From Volvox africanus (taxonomy: Eukaryota; Chlorophyta; Chlorophyceae; Chlamydomonadales; Volvocaceae), in contig BSDZ01000031.1 in the NCBI GenBank assembly GCA_030268105.1, forward strand, positions 917,501 through 981,500: DNA of 64,000 bases, read 5' to 3'. Positions 23,901 through 33,100 of this stretch are shown here, piece by piece. The translations under genes and the position numbers were made by a program. The notes under the pieces are model-generated. The model was not told where the DNA came from. It saw only the letters and a program-made list of their open reading frames with translations, and made no database searches. Numbering within the stretch: position 1 is the first letter of the stretch; every line of letters starts with the position of its first letter.

Positions 23901-24604
23901 TGTGCTTTGGGTTGCGTTCCTTCCGTAGGTCGGGTCGTACGCTGGGTTCGGGTACGGGTTCGTAAGCTGGAGGCATTCAGACGTGCGATGTGTTAAGGAC
24001 TTGAGAGAGGACATGATATCAGAACTTACCCGCCAGCAGTCCCTGTTTCCCGGTTGAGCTTGGCCCACCAATCCGGCTCTGGATCAAGGCTGAGCTTAAG
24101 AACAAGGCGATAGTAGTAGGTGTCTTCTTCCGATTTAATCCCATGACGTGACAGGACATGCTCATAGGCCTTGAGTATGCACTGGAGCGTGACAATGCCG
24201 GAGCCTGAATGTAACATCATGGAGGAAAGGTCGTTCGGGCACATGTTCACCCGTGTTATAGCGCGGAACCCGTAACCAAAACCTATCGTACCAGTCCCCT
24301 TCTTATACGCTTTCGCGACCGCTGCATCGGCATCTCTTATGACTTCCGCGATGATCGCATAGTCATAGGAGCTGTATGGCTTGGGTGGGCTGGGCAGCGC
24401 GCAATAAGTTTCATAGGCGGTGTTGTCTTTACTCTTATGCCTTGCCGTGATGTCCCTGCGGGAACATCGGATTTGACGGCCTCGGGCAAAGCCTACAGTT
24501 ATGACCATGCGACTGTCCGCACTGGGTTTCCTACCGTACGTGTCGCAGCGGGGACACCTCCGAACGGGCTGTAATTTTACTGAGCATGGTATACTGGGTG
24601 CCAC
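618..24604 (-). CDS. Giant Sfi1-repeat (centrin-binding scaffold) protein, ~40 exons
   Basis: Exons on the minus strand run without interruption from about 24.6 kb to a stop at 618. Most encode helical repeats of about 33 residues with Trp at fixed spacing, for example AFQTWRQ, LIQRCWRRWRVFTW, LAFDLWLKYTQ and VVWAGWRKYTR. This is the pattern of Sfi1 repeats, each of which binds one centrin in known family members. Summed exons give roughly 3,900 residues: N-terminal unknown domain, Gly/Ser-rich linker, long repeat array, low-complexity tail. Known relatives sit at spindle poles, basal bodies and contractile fibres, so a basal-body or nucleus-connector role is inferred. Phase agrees at the junctions I could test, including 24030/23832, 20163/19943, 10170/9269, 8227/7886, 7318/7137, 7011/6660, 2845/2526 and 1625/1581. 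Weak points are the true start, several middle boundaries, the 7754/7440 junction (phase unresolved) and the 0.9-kb AT-rich gap at 9.3-10.2 kb, where a two-gene model is possible. Confidence 0.8.
3377..7886 (-). CDS. Giant Sfi1-repeat gene: distal repeat exons
   Basis: Exons here are 7886-7754, about 7440-7318, 7137-7011, about 6660-6580, 6417-6256, 5977-5672, 5434-5240, about 4920-4770, 4205-4101 and 3739-3377. Repeat cores include ADAKRWRAIQ, SLAFYTWYDNSKE, ALAMWLAYALRRR, RRWQSLAQY, AMQLWRATAARW, YLAAWRRLVSAV, CFTVWRQHTQ, LAFRAWRWLVGY, VVWAGWRKYTR and LAAWRKASAAAK. Several exons (6417-6256, 5977-5672, 5434-5240, 4205-4101, 3739-3377) are whole numbers of codons in phase 0, so exon symmetry extends beyond the 99-bp series. 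The repeats are Arg/Ala-rich and would form a continuous basic helix. The 7754/7440 junction does not phase cleanly in my reading. Confidence 0.72.
6885..6924. repeat. 40-bp near-perfect palindrome in an intron
   Basis: Seventeen bases (6885-6901, beginning GCTTCCCCTCTAGCAC) recur as their exact reverse complement at 6908-6924, separated by six bases. It lies in an intron of the giant gene and would form a strong hairpin in DNA or pre-mRNA. It could be a foldback-element remnant or a structural RNA element. No flanking target-site duplication is obvious. Confidence 0.85.
8227..9269 (-). CDS. Giant Sfi1-repeat gene: large exon with eleven tandem repeats
   Basis: The acceptor CTCCACAG precedes 9269 in phase 0 and the donor GTGAGG follows 8227 in phase 2. 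This 1,043-bp exon encodes an uninterrupted rod of ten full repeats plus the start of an eleventh. Trp recurs about every 33 residues: LLAWSEY, LTTWHVT, FGFWYWH, MVAWCSH, FFTWRGR, IGLWHSY, LGEWRAR, FSSWRNW, YSAWRSY, CTTWRLY and FYGWR. Between the Trp residues lie amphipathic basic helices (for example YKAHLRVAERKIS). Length, spacing and helical character are those of Sfi1 repeats, and this is the clearest single piece of evidence for the family. A run of this size would bind about ten centrins in an extended fibre (inference from yeast Sfi1-Cdc31). Confidence 0.88.
9300..10100. other. AT-richer gap inside the giant gene (probable long intron)
   Basis: About 0.9 kb separates the exon ending at 10170 from the exon starting at 9269. 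It is AT-richer than its surroundings and has no convincing exon. Splice phases on both sides are 0 and agree, which favours an intron. However, a minus-strand TGTAA motif lies near 9545 and an in-frame stop lies at 10095, so the end of one gene and the start of another cannot be excluded. Confidence 0.5.
10170..17130 (-). CDS. Giant Sfi1-repeat gene: middle repeat exons
   Basis: About sixteen short exons lie at approximately 17.13-16.99, 16.80-16.62, 16.48-16.39, 16.06-15.95, 15.68-15.50, 15.28-15.10, 14.72-14.55, 14.29-14.14, 13.83-13.53, 13.34-13.10, 12.68-12.53, 12.19-11.98, 11.51-11.43, 11.10-10.93, 10.75-10.53 and 10.33-10.17 kb. Each holds one to three degenerate Trp repeats, for example LRNAFYGWLGWHEGK, LVLGAWRGSVLDN, RIRRILMAWQLVACL, IIRAWRGTVLD, FAAWQEFLG and LVLATWRDLTRERQRLME. 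These repeats are more diverged and less regular than the 99-bp series, and several exons are coiled-coil-like and rich in Arg and Ala. Boundaries are approximate except the last donor (GTGCGC after 10170), which is phase 0 and matches the next exon. Confidence 0.65.
17385..17507 (-). CDS. Giant Sfi1-repeat gene: last cassette-type exon (123 bp)
   Basis: This exon follows the 99-bp series in the same phase and register but is 123 bp long. The first 33 codons align with the cassettes, with Tyr in place of the first Trp (AVGFYRDRTF) and Trp kept at residue 23 (CLFEWSLQ). Eight extra codons precede the donor GTGTAA. It reads as a diverged member of the cassette family whose donor has shifted downstream. 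The exact donor is uncertain because the junction with the next exon near 17.13 kb could not be phased. Confidence 0.65.
17639..19605 (-). CDS. Giant Sfi1-repeat gene: six 99-bp one-repeat exons
   Basis: Six consecutive exons are each exactly 99 bp and phase 0 at both ends: 19605-19507, 19208-19110, 18811-18713, 18523-18425, 18209-18111 and 17737-17639. Each encodes one 33-residue repeat in the same register, with Trp at residue 11 (KLW, AFW, AFW, KFW, GFW, RLW) and a second Trp at residue 23 (QW, EW, EW, QW, SW, TW), and each ends in a basic cluster before the donor. The shared consensus is about xxAxxxAxxFWxxRxLxxCWxxW+xFTxxRR+K. Introns between them are roughly 300 bp, apart from a longer one near 18.1-17.7 kb. 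The array is what repeated duplication of one symmetric exon would give. Confidence 0.85.
19817..20324 (-). CDS. Giant Sfi1-repeat gene: exons 4-5, start of repeat rod
   Basis: Two exons, 20324-20163 (162 bp) and 19943-19817 (127 bp), are joined in phase 2. Together they encode about three Sfi1-type repeats: one centred on SFWAVHLLRRCFNKW, one on SIWGDNSRAGCFRRWLVF split by the intron, and one on RLWRGRLIQRCWRRWRVF. The phase-2 intron falls inside a repeat, unlike the next exons, where introns lie exactly between repeats. The second exon ends in phase 0, which sets the frame for the 99-bp exon series that follows. Confidence 0.75.
20511..23143 (-). CDS. Giant Sfi1-repeat gene: long Gly/Ser-rich linker exon
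   Basis: A single open exon of about 877 codons starts after a GTAG acceptor upstream of 23143 and ends at a GTAGTG donor after 20511. It begins with an Ala-rich helical stretch (residues ~30-65), then has some 700 residues dominated by Gly, Ser, Ala and Pro, with repeated short phrases such as SGPSSV, GGSGGGG and SVASL. It ends with the acidic helix ELMEEAEAYMDFSRMARAF followed by QTWRQ, which I read as the first Trp repeat. The linker should be flexible and could separate the N-terminal domain from the centrin-binding rod (inference). Purine/pyrimidine strand bias keeps other frames open here, but only this frame is framed by good splice signals and matches the neighbouring phases. Confidence 0.7.
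23394..23832 (-). CDS. Giant Sfi1-repeat gene: Ser/Pro/Arg-rich exon 2
   Basis: The acceptor is a pyrimidine-rich tract ending CCACAG just upstream of 23832, and the donor GTAGGA follows 23394. The exon has 439 bases and fits phase 2 on the left and phase 0 on the right. The product is basic and rich in Ser, Pro and Arg (SNRSTPRASNSRPSSVYRTS; SPQKMQHEPDEA), with one short helical stretch (ELQEAIRAAVAQASRL). It looks like a disordered linker that could carry phosphorylation sites, as is usual for cytoskeletal scaffolds (inference). No catalytic motif is visible. An in-frame stop upstream of the acceptor rules out a longer exon. Confidence 0.6.
24030..24604 (-). CDS. Giant Sfi1-repeat gene: N-terminal exon with unrecognised domain
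   Basis: This open exon ends at a GTAAGT donor after 24030, in phase 2, and joins the next exon at 23832 in frame (Gly-Gly-Arg across the junction). It encodes a compact, non-repetitive, probably globular helical segment with stretches such as YDYAIIAEVIRDADAAVAKA, IVTLQCILKAYEHVLSRHGI and DTYYYRLVLKLSLDPEPDWW. I do not recognise the domain. It differs sharply from the low-complexity sequence that follows, so it is probably a conserved anchoring or dimerisation domain of the same protein (inference). The frame is open to 24604 without a clear ATG. An internal ATG lies near 24507, and an upstream first exon is also possible, so the start is unresolved. Confidence 0.6.
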
Positions 24605-24699
24605 CTCAGCCGCTGGTCGCGGCCTCGCCGAAATTCCAACATTGACAGCCGGGCTCGTCTTAACGCTATCGCAGCATGTAAAATATTAAAAGGATATCT

Positions 24700-26080
24700 A
24701 GGAACATCTTCGTTTTATTTTGGTGTGCTTCTGACCCCAGTGGTGTCCCTGAGCTGAGTAAAGGGTCTGCACAAGGTTGTATCCGTTGTAATGTTGACTT
24801 GCAGAATAGTACATGCATGAAATCTATAGCAATCTTTTATAATGCGGATCTATAGAGAGGTGGTTTCCAACTGCACAATGTTTTCCATGTGTGCCTGTGG
24901 ACGAAACATAGTTGACTCCGTTGACCCGGCACACCGCACAGGCATACAGTCGGAATTATGCGTTTTGCATAGATATGCACGCCCCGTTTACATTTTAAGA
25001 TGTGAAACTCAATTAATTAGCCAGCTATTAGCTAGTGCATAGAATAACAGCTCATAATTCGTATCCGCAGCAATTATTGACCATTTGTAATCGCATAGGA
25101 CCTACGCCTTGCGAGGCTCCAATTTTCTTTTCTCCTTGGTCTCAGGAGTACGCTTAATGGTGTGGTTAAGTGAAGATGTATGTTGAACACGTTGGCACAT
25201 CTGAGGCAAGCCAGGCAAGGCCTGCTGGTATCACTCTAAGATCTGTCCATTTGAATGTCGTCGACTCGATACAATATATGCTGTTAGGAAGAGGGCCTGT
25301 TTCTGCGAAATTGGCGCCTTCTTGCCCTGTCAGTAATTGAGCTGATGTCAGGCACGTCGTCCTGGCTTCTGAACGTTTTTAGCACCATCCTTCAACCTGA
25401 ATTCTAAACGTGATCCTTTGTGCTTCGCGTGCGGTCTAGTCAAACTCATGTATTAAATGCGGCAGTGCGCAACCTTGCTGCGCTCTTAACAGCAGTGTCC
25501 TGGCTTTGAATGGCCAAATATGCACATGGAGTGCTTTGGAAGTAAGGATTGCACTTTTCATTCATGAAATATCGTCGCATAACAAACGTGGACACCGAAA
25601 CACGCCGGGCCGCAGCCGGAACGCATGTGGCCATCAAGTAAAATATAACGTAGGCGGTTCAAAGGGGTTTACCAGCCATCCCCCGAGAGGCATCATAAAA
25701 CTGTATGGCGCTGCATAGAGCGCCCCCAGGCATTATCCCAGACCATTGAAGCACCTAAGCTTGCAAGTACCAGCCTAACTACACACCACCAGAGGCGAGT
25801 ACACTGCGACCTGCTTTCACTGCATGTAGAAGATCATAATACCTGCATCAGGACGATAAGGCACTCCTTATCTATGCGGAGCACATACCTGTTTTCTGAC
25901 CACACTTTCATCCCCAGCCATGCCATGCCGCATCGGTTCCTCCATGTCCCTCCTAATTCCTGTCCCTCGTAACGAACACGCGCACAACGCCAACATTGTC
26001 TTCTTAATAAAGATAAATTTCGCGTTAAGGTTGAAAGATTCTGCGCCTTCGCATTCCTGACTGAAACAGATGGCCGGGCC
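24700..26080. other. Intergenic region
   Basis: No supported gene. The stretch separates the 5' end of the giant gene from the stop of the next minus-strand gene. It is AT-richer than the coding parts and should contain the promoter of the giant gene and the 3' untranslated region of its neighbour. I see no clear TATA box. Confidence 0.5.
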
Positions 26081-26084
26081 AGGT

Positions 26085-29000
26085 TCATCTCCGGCCCGCC
26101 TGCGGCGGCTCGGTGGCTCCAGCAGTGCCGCCGCTACCTGCTGCTGCCGCCGGCCCGTCGTCATCTGTGGAGTCGGCAATCATGGCCTCAAGATCTAGTT
26201 CTGCCTCGTAAAGATTCCGAATTCGGAGACGCTCCATGTCCTCAATGGTGGCACCAAAGATCTGCGCGTCGTAAACCGCACGGGATCCAAGGCGAGGTCC
26301 AGAGCAGAAGGGCCAATTTCCCAATCTCCCGATCTCCCGGAGGATTAGGCTGAGCTTTGCAAATGGATTGCCAAAATGAAAGCATGTGATTATCGCTACC
26401 GGAAAATGTTTGTCTGTGACTAATGCGGGTAACCCGTCCCTTACCGCTTCGCGCCTTCCCCACCTTAGCCCGATGATTGTAATCGCATGGAAGCAACTCG
26501 GCCAGGCTATCCAAACTTATAGTGACAGCGTTTGGAGATAAATAACGATTGACAGGTAACCAGCCCACGCCACCATATTAGTTGCCCTCACTGACCTTGC
26601 CTATGTCCGCGACGCTGCCAACGCCGCTTCCTCCTGGCTCGATGGCTGCGGGGCCCACCAATCGCTCCGTCTCAGCCAGGTACAACACCTACATAAGACG
26701 GGTCGGGGGAACGCAGGTAAGGACCGGGAAGCAGCTCTCCGGGGCCATGGCCTGCCAGGTATGGAAAGGGCAACACCCAGTCCCAGTGCTGGAGGAGGAA
26801 ACCCTCACTCATCCTTCGCTCATGCTCGTTAGCTCTCAGCGTCTTACTTAGATGCGCATGGCTTTAGCAATTCTCCGTGGCCCCGCATGGTGGCAAAAAA
26901 ACCTTAGTCGACCCACAGGTCATAAAACCTATTTCCAAAAGCTCTCTCTCACCGCCATGAGGCTGCGTCCCTACCTTACGGAATAGCGCCGTACACGTAG
27001 CCTTGCGCTGTGCACCGGCCAACGTAAGTCCCTCAGTGTTAAGCATCAGGGTGCCGTACTTGTCATAAATCCGGGTCGCTCGCTCCCGCAGTGCCTCCCC
27101 CGCATCGGCGTCCGTGAGGCCCAGGCCCACCTGCAGATGTCAAGCGAGGTACCGATGTGGAGGTGCGGGCATGGACTGAAAGAAGGGAGAGAGAAAGGTT
27201 GAGAGTGTTCGAGGTTCAGGGTCGTTAGATTTGAGGATCTATCGAGGCGTCTCAAGAAGCCAGCTGCTTTATGTCACCAGCCCACGGACGCAAGCGGCAA
27301 AGCCTAAGTCCCGCCCCAACCCATGCACTTGGGACATTAATTACCCTTACCCACCTTAATGGTCACCACGTCCTCAACCGCCCCTTGGTCAAACTTCCGC
27401 TCCCTTAGTAGGTACCACAAGTACTTGCGGAACACCTCCACGGGGCTGAAGCCCGAGGACCGCTGCAGCTTCTGCGCGGTAGGGATAAGAGGACAGCCCG
27501 CTTAGGGAAGGACAAACGCGTACGTGACGCCGAACGCAACAGCACGCAGCCGGGGAACATTTAGGCGCTGTCGATTTGCCGTTTGCCACCTCAACGTGCT
27601 GCGGTAAAAGGGGCATCCTAGGTGCCCAGGTGACTTGATTCCGAGTTCGGTAAAGCTTCCGGATTTACTTGGACGCTGTTTGCTCAGGATTGTTACTCAT
27701 TGCGGGTGCACGGCATCAAAAAAGGGACTGGGCGTAACCCGGTGTAAAGGTCTTAAAATAATGGGAAATTGGTACTGGTGACCCACAAGTGTGGGATCCG
27801 CGTGGCTCAAAAAACCGCCATAGCGCTCGTTCGTCTGTTAACCTACCCGCATCACCCCCGGCGTGAGTCCCGCTCTATTCCCCGTCAGCAGGTACTTGTT
27901 TATCCCCTCCACCAGCTCTCGGTTGCGGTCGATCTGCCGCATACGCTTGGCGCGAATCGTATTGGCCTTCTGCCAGGCGCGGTAGGTTGCCAGCAGTAAG
28001 CTGCCCACGAAGGCAGCTGCAAGACCACCAAGGAACAGTTTGCCTGGGGGAGGGCGGACGGGTAGCAGAGATTGAAACCTGTGTCACAAGAGCATAGCAA
28101 GCTCGCAAATAGGGACGTCGGGATTCAAATGCGCCAGTTCGCTGTCTTCATCACCCAAACTGAAACGAGTCAACCCATCCGTGTTTACAGCTAGCTCTAG
28201 GGTTTACGCTGTGAAGCCCCGAAGTCCCGGACGCTGGACCGCTGCAGAGGGTCAAAATCTATACACTCGTCACTTTGATGCCTCTAGCCAGCCAAAAATG
28301 CCGCGAACCCACCAGGCAAGGTGGTCGTGAGGAAGGCTTGGGAACGAGCGGCCACTGATTGGAACGTAAGAGGCTGCGAAGATCCGAGAAAGGGTAAAAG
28401 CAACGTAGTTGGGCGTCAGCGGGGTTTCCTGGACAGACTAGGAGACGATGCCAGTATACCCAAGGGCGTGATTTTAAACCTTTGACCGAACACTCCCGAA
28501 CAGAGTGGACTGTTTGGGACGCAGAGAGGACATATAGGGTATACTGACGTGACACATCGCATCTAAGCGCCCGGCCCCCGGGAAGGCCCTCCCGGTTCAT
28601 TGTGACAGGTCCATCATGTTGTGGTCGAGGGGTTGACAAGCAGTACCAGGTACATGATAGCTTCATACAATAATTCGCACCTCAACGACCTGCTCAACCA
28701 CCTCCTCTACGTCCTCTGAAACTATTCGCTGTCCTGTTGCCGCCACGGCATCCGTCTCGGCCGGTATCGCCGCTGCAGCCTTCGCTGCCGCTTCATCGTC
28801 CGCCTCCTGCGCCGCCGCCACCATCTGCGCCGCGTCCTCATCCGCGCCCCGCTCAGCCTCAGTGAAATCTTCCTCCTCCCGGGTCCCCTGGTCCGCTCCT
28901 GGGTAGGGTGAGGCGTGAGAAGAGCGGAAACTGGAAGTGAGTCAGATGTAGTGCTTGGAACCGAAATAGTGGGCCAAGGTGGTATCCTGGCAGTATCCAA

Positions 29001-29273
29001 ACCTGGAAATAGCGGGCCCCGACAGCCAGCGACCAACCCGCTGTTTGGATTCAGGATTGGGTGGTTGTGTTGCGGTCTAAGCTTCCAAAGGACGCTAAGG
29101 CGAGCAGCGCCAGACTGCCTTGGGTCCATAAGAGCCAACGGCGGCCACGACGCTGCGACACGCAGATCTCAATGTCCCCTGCTCTTACCCGTCGCAGAGG
29201 AAACTATAGTCGCACGGCTGCGGAGAGTTACTCCAGAACGATCGGATGTGCTGGGAGGCAGCATGGGCCCCAT
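26085..29273 (-). CDS. Probable plastid-targeted membrane protein, unrecognised family
   Basis: Exons: 29273-29189, 28898-28681, 28043-27847, 27471-27355, 27130-26975, 26688-26596 and 26261-26085 (stop). All junctions from 27847 onward are phase 0 and agree, as does 29189/28898. The 28681/28043 join is out of phase, so an exon may be missing. The start has transit-peptide character (Ser/Thr/Arg-rich, then SRATIVSSATG). Next come an acidic Ala-rich segment, a hydrophobic span FLGGLAAAFVGSLLLATY, a basic helix, and soluble helices containing INKYLTGNRAGLTPGVM, VFRKYLWYLLRERKF, GTLMLNTEGLTLAGAQRKAT and KIFGATIEDMERLRIRNLY. The order of transit peptide, one membrane span and helical domain suggests an envelope or thylakoid protein. 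Tic110 was considered because of the helical repeats, but no diagnostic motif supports it. Confidence 0.6.
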
Positions 29274-29274
29274 C

Positions 29275-30112
29275 GGAGCGTGTAGTCGAAGTGCTGGTGC
29301 TGCGAAGAATGGAACCGAAGAGCAGAGACATGTTTCGGAGGTGAGATGCGTACATATGTGGCACACGTCCAACGAAGAAAGAAAAACATCATCCGAGCTA
29401 ATCCAACATCCTTGCTCGACTTGGCGTCGCTGATAACATCAGCTGCATACATCATTATTATTTCGTCGGGCCCGCATTATCGCGCCGCCGCAACATTTCC
29501 AAAGCAGCCGGGCGTGGGTTTTTTCCAGATCACTCCCCTAAATACCATATTATCATCCTGACTATGATTAATTGCGATCATACACGCGAATGAAGTACAG
29601 CCTAATTGAATGAAATCACCCATGAATGCGCTTAATAAAAAACGAGTTGTTAATCCATAACTTATAGCATACTTGGAAGTCTTGGGCATGTCCTGAAGCA
29701 CCGTGTAAGGGCTTTTCCAGTGTGTTTGAACATATCTGTGCGCCATTCCCGGAGGACCTTCCTCTGTGTAGCCATCATTTTTCGTTGACCAGTATTGATA
29801 AGATATTACTCAGAATGTTGATTGAAAAGCTTGGATTGGAGGAGGGAAGCAAATTGTACGGCGGCCTATGCAAATGCGGTAGAAACTAGATGTCATCGGT
29901 TTGGTGTATCCCAGAAGTGGGGAATGGCCGTTTGGATGCTTGGTGTTGTCCCGCGCTTGCTGAAACGATGGTGCCGTATGAGTCCGGCAAATGATGGGGT
30001 AATAAGCTCTTTGTTGGGTTTTCCTTATTATTTTTAAAAATATGCATAACAAATCACATTTTCTTTAACAATTTTATATAAATAAACATTGAAAACTGAA
30101 GGGGTGTCAAAA
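29275..30112. promoter_or_regulatory. Shared upstream region of a divergent gene pair
   Basis: The minus-strand plastid-protein gene (start 29273) and the plus-strand gene starting at 30113 diverge from this ~840-bp stretch, which has no supported exon. A TATA-like stretch (TATATAAATA, around 30076) lies about 35 bases before the plus-strand ATG, close enough that the 5' leader would be very short or the real first exon is further upstream. The region is AT-rich, as algal promoters often are relative to coding DNA. Confidence 0.35.
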
Positions 30113-33100
30113 ATGCCTCCAGCCGCCCTGCAAAAGCTTGCTAGCGGCCTCTCTTCTGGTGGGACAGGAGTAAATGATCACAGTACGTCATTGCCAAACC
30201 GTGTTGGTGGTGGCGGTAGTGTTATTCGTGGCATTCTCCAAAGTCTGCGAGCTGGGCTAACAACGGAAGCCGGTTCAACTCGCCGCAGCCGCACTGGTTT
30301 TGTAGATGGACAATCTACACCGCGTGGGAGCGCTAATTCGACCAACTTGGATGGCATCCGAGTCGACTCGGACGTGTCAGATGCAGAAGACTCCCGGTCT
30401 CGTTTGCTGTGTTCCGCCCCCAATGGATATGCACATCACTCTTTGATGTCTAGGACTCCTAATTCCAGTGATAACGGACATATCGTATTACCGTTGGAGG
30501 TTTCTATAGCTGCGAGCCACAGTTACGGCGGCCGTCAGTCGGGTCAGGCAACTCCAGCGCGCGCCGCAAGCTCCGCCAGGCCATCATTCGAAGCAGCGAG
30601 AATTGAGGCGTCTGCGACGTCATATAAGGTTCACTCCACCGGTCGCAGCACAGTGTCCGGGGCCACTCCCCTGGCCGAATCGGCAAAAATGCTATTAGCG
30701 CAGTCGCTGCAGCTGCAATCGTCTCTTCTCCAGGCATCCGTGCCCACGCCTGCTTCAGCAGGTTTACCTGTGCAACCCGTCCACCAGGAACATGTTTGGA
30801 CTGCCACCGCCTCACCTAAGAGCGTTACACCAGACGCTACAAAAGAGCAACAGATTCCTGTCGGGGAAATTACTAGCACCACGAAAGCCCTAACATGTGA
30901 GAGTCCTACCAGAGCTCCATCGCTGACGGCTACGGCAAGCCATGAACTACAGCCTTCAAAGCCAGCTTCCTTTAGCGAAGGACAGCCTTCGAAGCTTGCT
31001 GCTAAGCTCCGTGCCTTCAGACCCTCCCTCCGTAAGCGCCTTTCAGAGGCAAGCACCGGCTCCGGTGGTGCGCAGGGCCCCAAACCTTCAGCGAAGCAGG
31101 CGGAAAAGGATCTGCCCGATGGAAGCGGCCGCGATGACAGTGCTGACAGCGGAGACGGCGCGGAAGCAGCCGGGGTCGAGGTCTCCGCTGACGGTGGGGG
31201 CAGCTGCACCGCTGGTCTAGCTGCTGCTGTTGCTGCGGCGGCAGCGGCAGGGGGCCCAGTGGCTGATGGTGTCAACGGCCGCAAAACTTCCGCCGGCAGG
31301 GGAAGGGGATTGTCCACGTCTGACAACATAGTCCTGCAGCATCTGGGACAGGTGTGTCAGGAACAGCAGCAGCAATTGCATTGCCGTTCAGCCTCTACGA
31401 ATGAGCTGTCCGCCATGGCGGTCAGCCAGGCGGTGCAGCGGCTGCAAATGAGACAGCAGCAGGAGAAAGCCGCCGCCCGCTTCACTCGCGGCTCCCTGCA
31501 CCTCCCAATCGTCAGCGCTGGCGGCAGTGGCAGCGGCAGCAGCCTGTACAACCAGTGTTACACGGCGCAGCAGCCGTACCAGGGTCATGGTCAGCGTGAC
31601 ATGGTATCATCGTGGCCTGCACAACGCTCCCTGTCTGCCACCTCTGACGTCAGCAGCAGCGGCACCTCCGTCAACGAGGCAGGAAACGGTACCGGCGCAC
31701 CATACAGCGAGTCTAGGATCGTGGGACTGTCGTCGCCGCAGCGGCACTCACAGGCGTGCATGTCCCCGGGAGGGGCGCGGCGCCTCGCCGCACCCCCCGT
31801 GGTTCGCTCAAGCGCAGCCAGTTACGCCTTCCAGCACGCGCTGTACGACGCCCATCAGACGGCGGCCAACGGCGGTGTGGAGCCACATGCACCGGGCAGC
31901 CACTCGTCCGCGGATACTGCGGACAAGGTCGGTCTGGACGAGTGGCTGGGGGGCGACGTGCCGGACATGTCGCGCGGCCGTGTGCCGCGGACGCCCGCCT
32001 CAGATGTGGATCGTACGGAGGGCCGGATCAGTGCGGCGGAGCGCTTGCAGGTAAACTTGTTGATTTTATGGGCGGTTAGCAGGGCCATTGCAAGAGTTGT
32101 TGTGATTCAGCTCGTTTTCTTGATTGTGTTCCAGCTGCGATTACACAGTTGCGGTTGTATCACAGCAGCACCCTGTTGTGGGTGTTGTGAGCTCTTCAAC
32201 ATCGCCATGCGTTGCTGTTTCCCGCAGCCCCTCAAGCCCGGACAACCCTTTTCTATACCCCAATCATGGCGTTTGGATCGTTCATGTCCCAAAGGAAACG
32301 ATCTCTCCAACGCATGAATGGTTATGAGTTAACGTTATCATCGTCTTTAGTAAAGCTAAACCGGCAGAAGGTCTACTTTGACAGATACGCTAATTTTTGT
32401 TTCTAAATGAAGGGATTATCGTCATCGTAACGATCATCTCAAAGCTCTGCGCCTGCTGCCCCCTCTCTTCCGCACCTCTCCCTTGCTTCGTCAGGCCATG
32501 GTGAGCAGCGCGGCTTCCGCTGGCGGCGACGAGGCGGCGTCGTACCTGCAACAGCTCCTTCTGCCGGAAATGCCCTCCACCGCTTCCGTTGACCTGCAGT
32601 ACAGCAACGCCAGCACACGTGTGCCCAGCGTCGTCGCCCTGGCGTACGGCAGCAGCGGAGGGCCAGCAGCCGGTGGCGGCCCGGTCACTCCCGTCGGCGG
32701 CCTTTGGGGTTTGCTACAAACTAGCAGCAGCCCCTTCACGTACGGCGGGTATGGGGAAATGCATGCACCATCTTCGCCAGCACCAAGCAGCACCGCCATT
32801 GCCGCCGCGGTGGCGGCAGTGGCAGGGTTCAGCAGAGGTGTCAGCGGGCACCTGCGGCACTCGTCGGCTCAGGGCCACTTCCAGTACGGCGGCTCTGCGT
32901 CTTTCGGCGGAAGTAGCGCCCCCGGCAGCAGGTAGGGCGAGCCCTCCTCCTCAGGCTGTGCGGCATTGAGGGCCGGGCTGTTGCGTTTTGAGCGGCTGCA
33001 GACAAAGCTGCGTATCAGGCTGGTAAGGAGGGCTGGGGCTGTTGCCCCCGCCCTGTATGGCGGTTTTGGAGCTTAGGTTGTGTAATACAAAAATGAGGAC

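Noticed and set aside
24026..24604. Transposon protein or separate small gene
   Set aside because: The donor at its end and the acceptor of the next exon agree in phase, which ties it to the Sfi1-repeat gene. No transposase or polymerase motif is seen.
26421..26540. Possible extra exon encoding LDSLAELLPCDYNHRAK in the plastid-protein gene
   Set aside because: No acceptor keeps the phase, and the exons on either side (ending 26596 and starting 26261) join directly in phase 0.
28722..28900. Arg/Trp-rich frame opposite in phase to the acidic exon of the plastid-protein gene
   Set aside because: It is a different frame of the same exon. The acidic frame has the matching splice phase and sensible composition.
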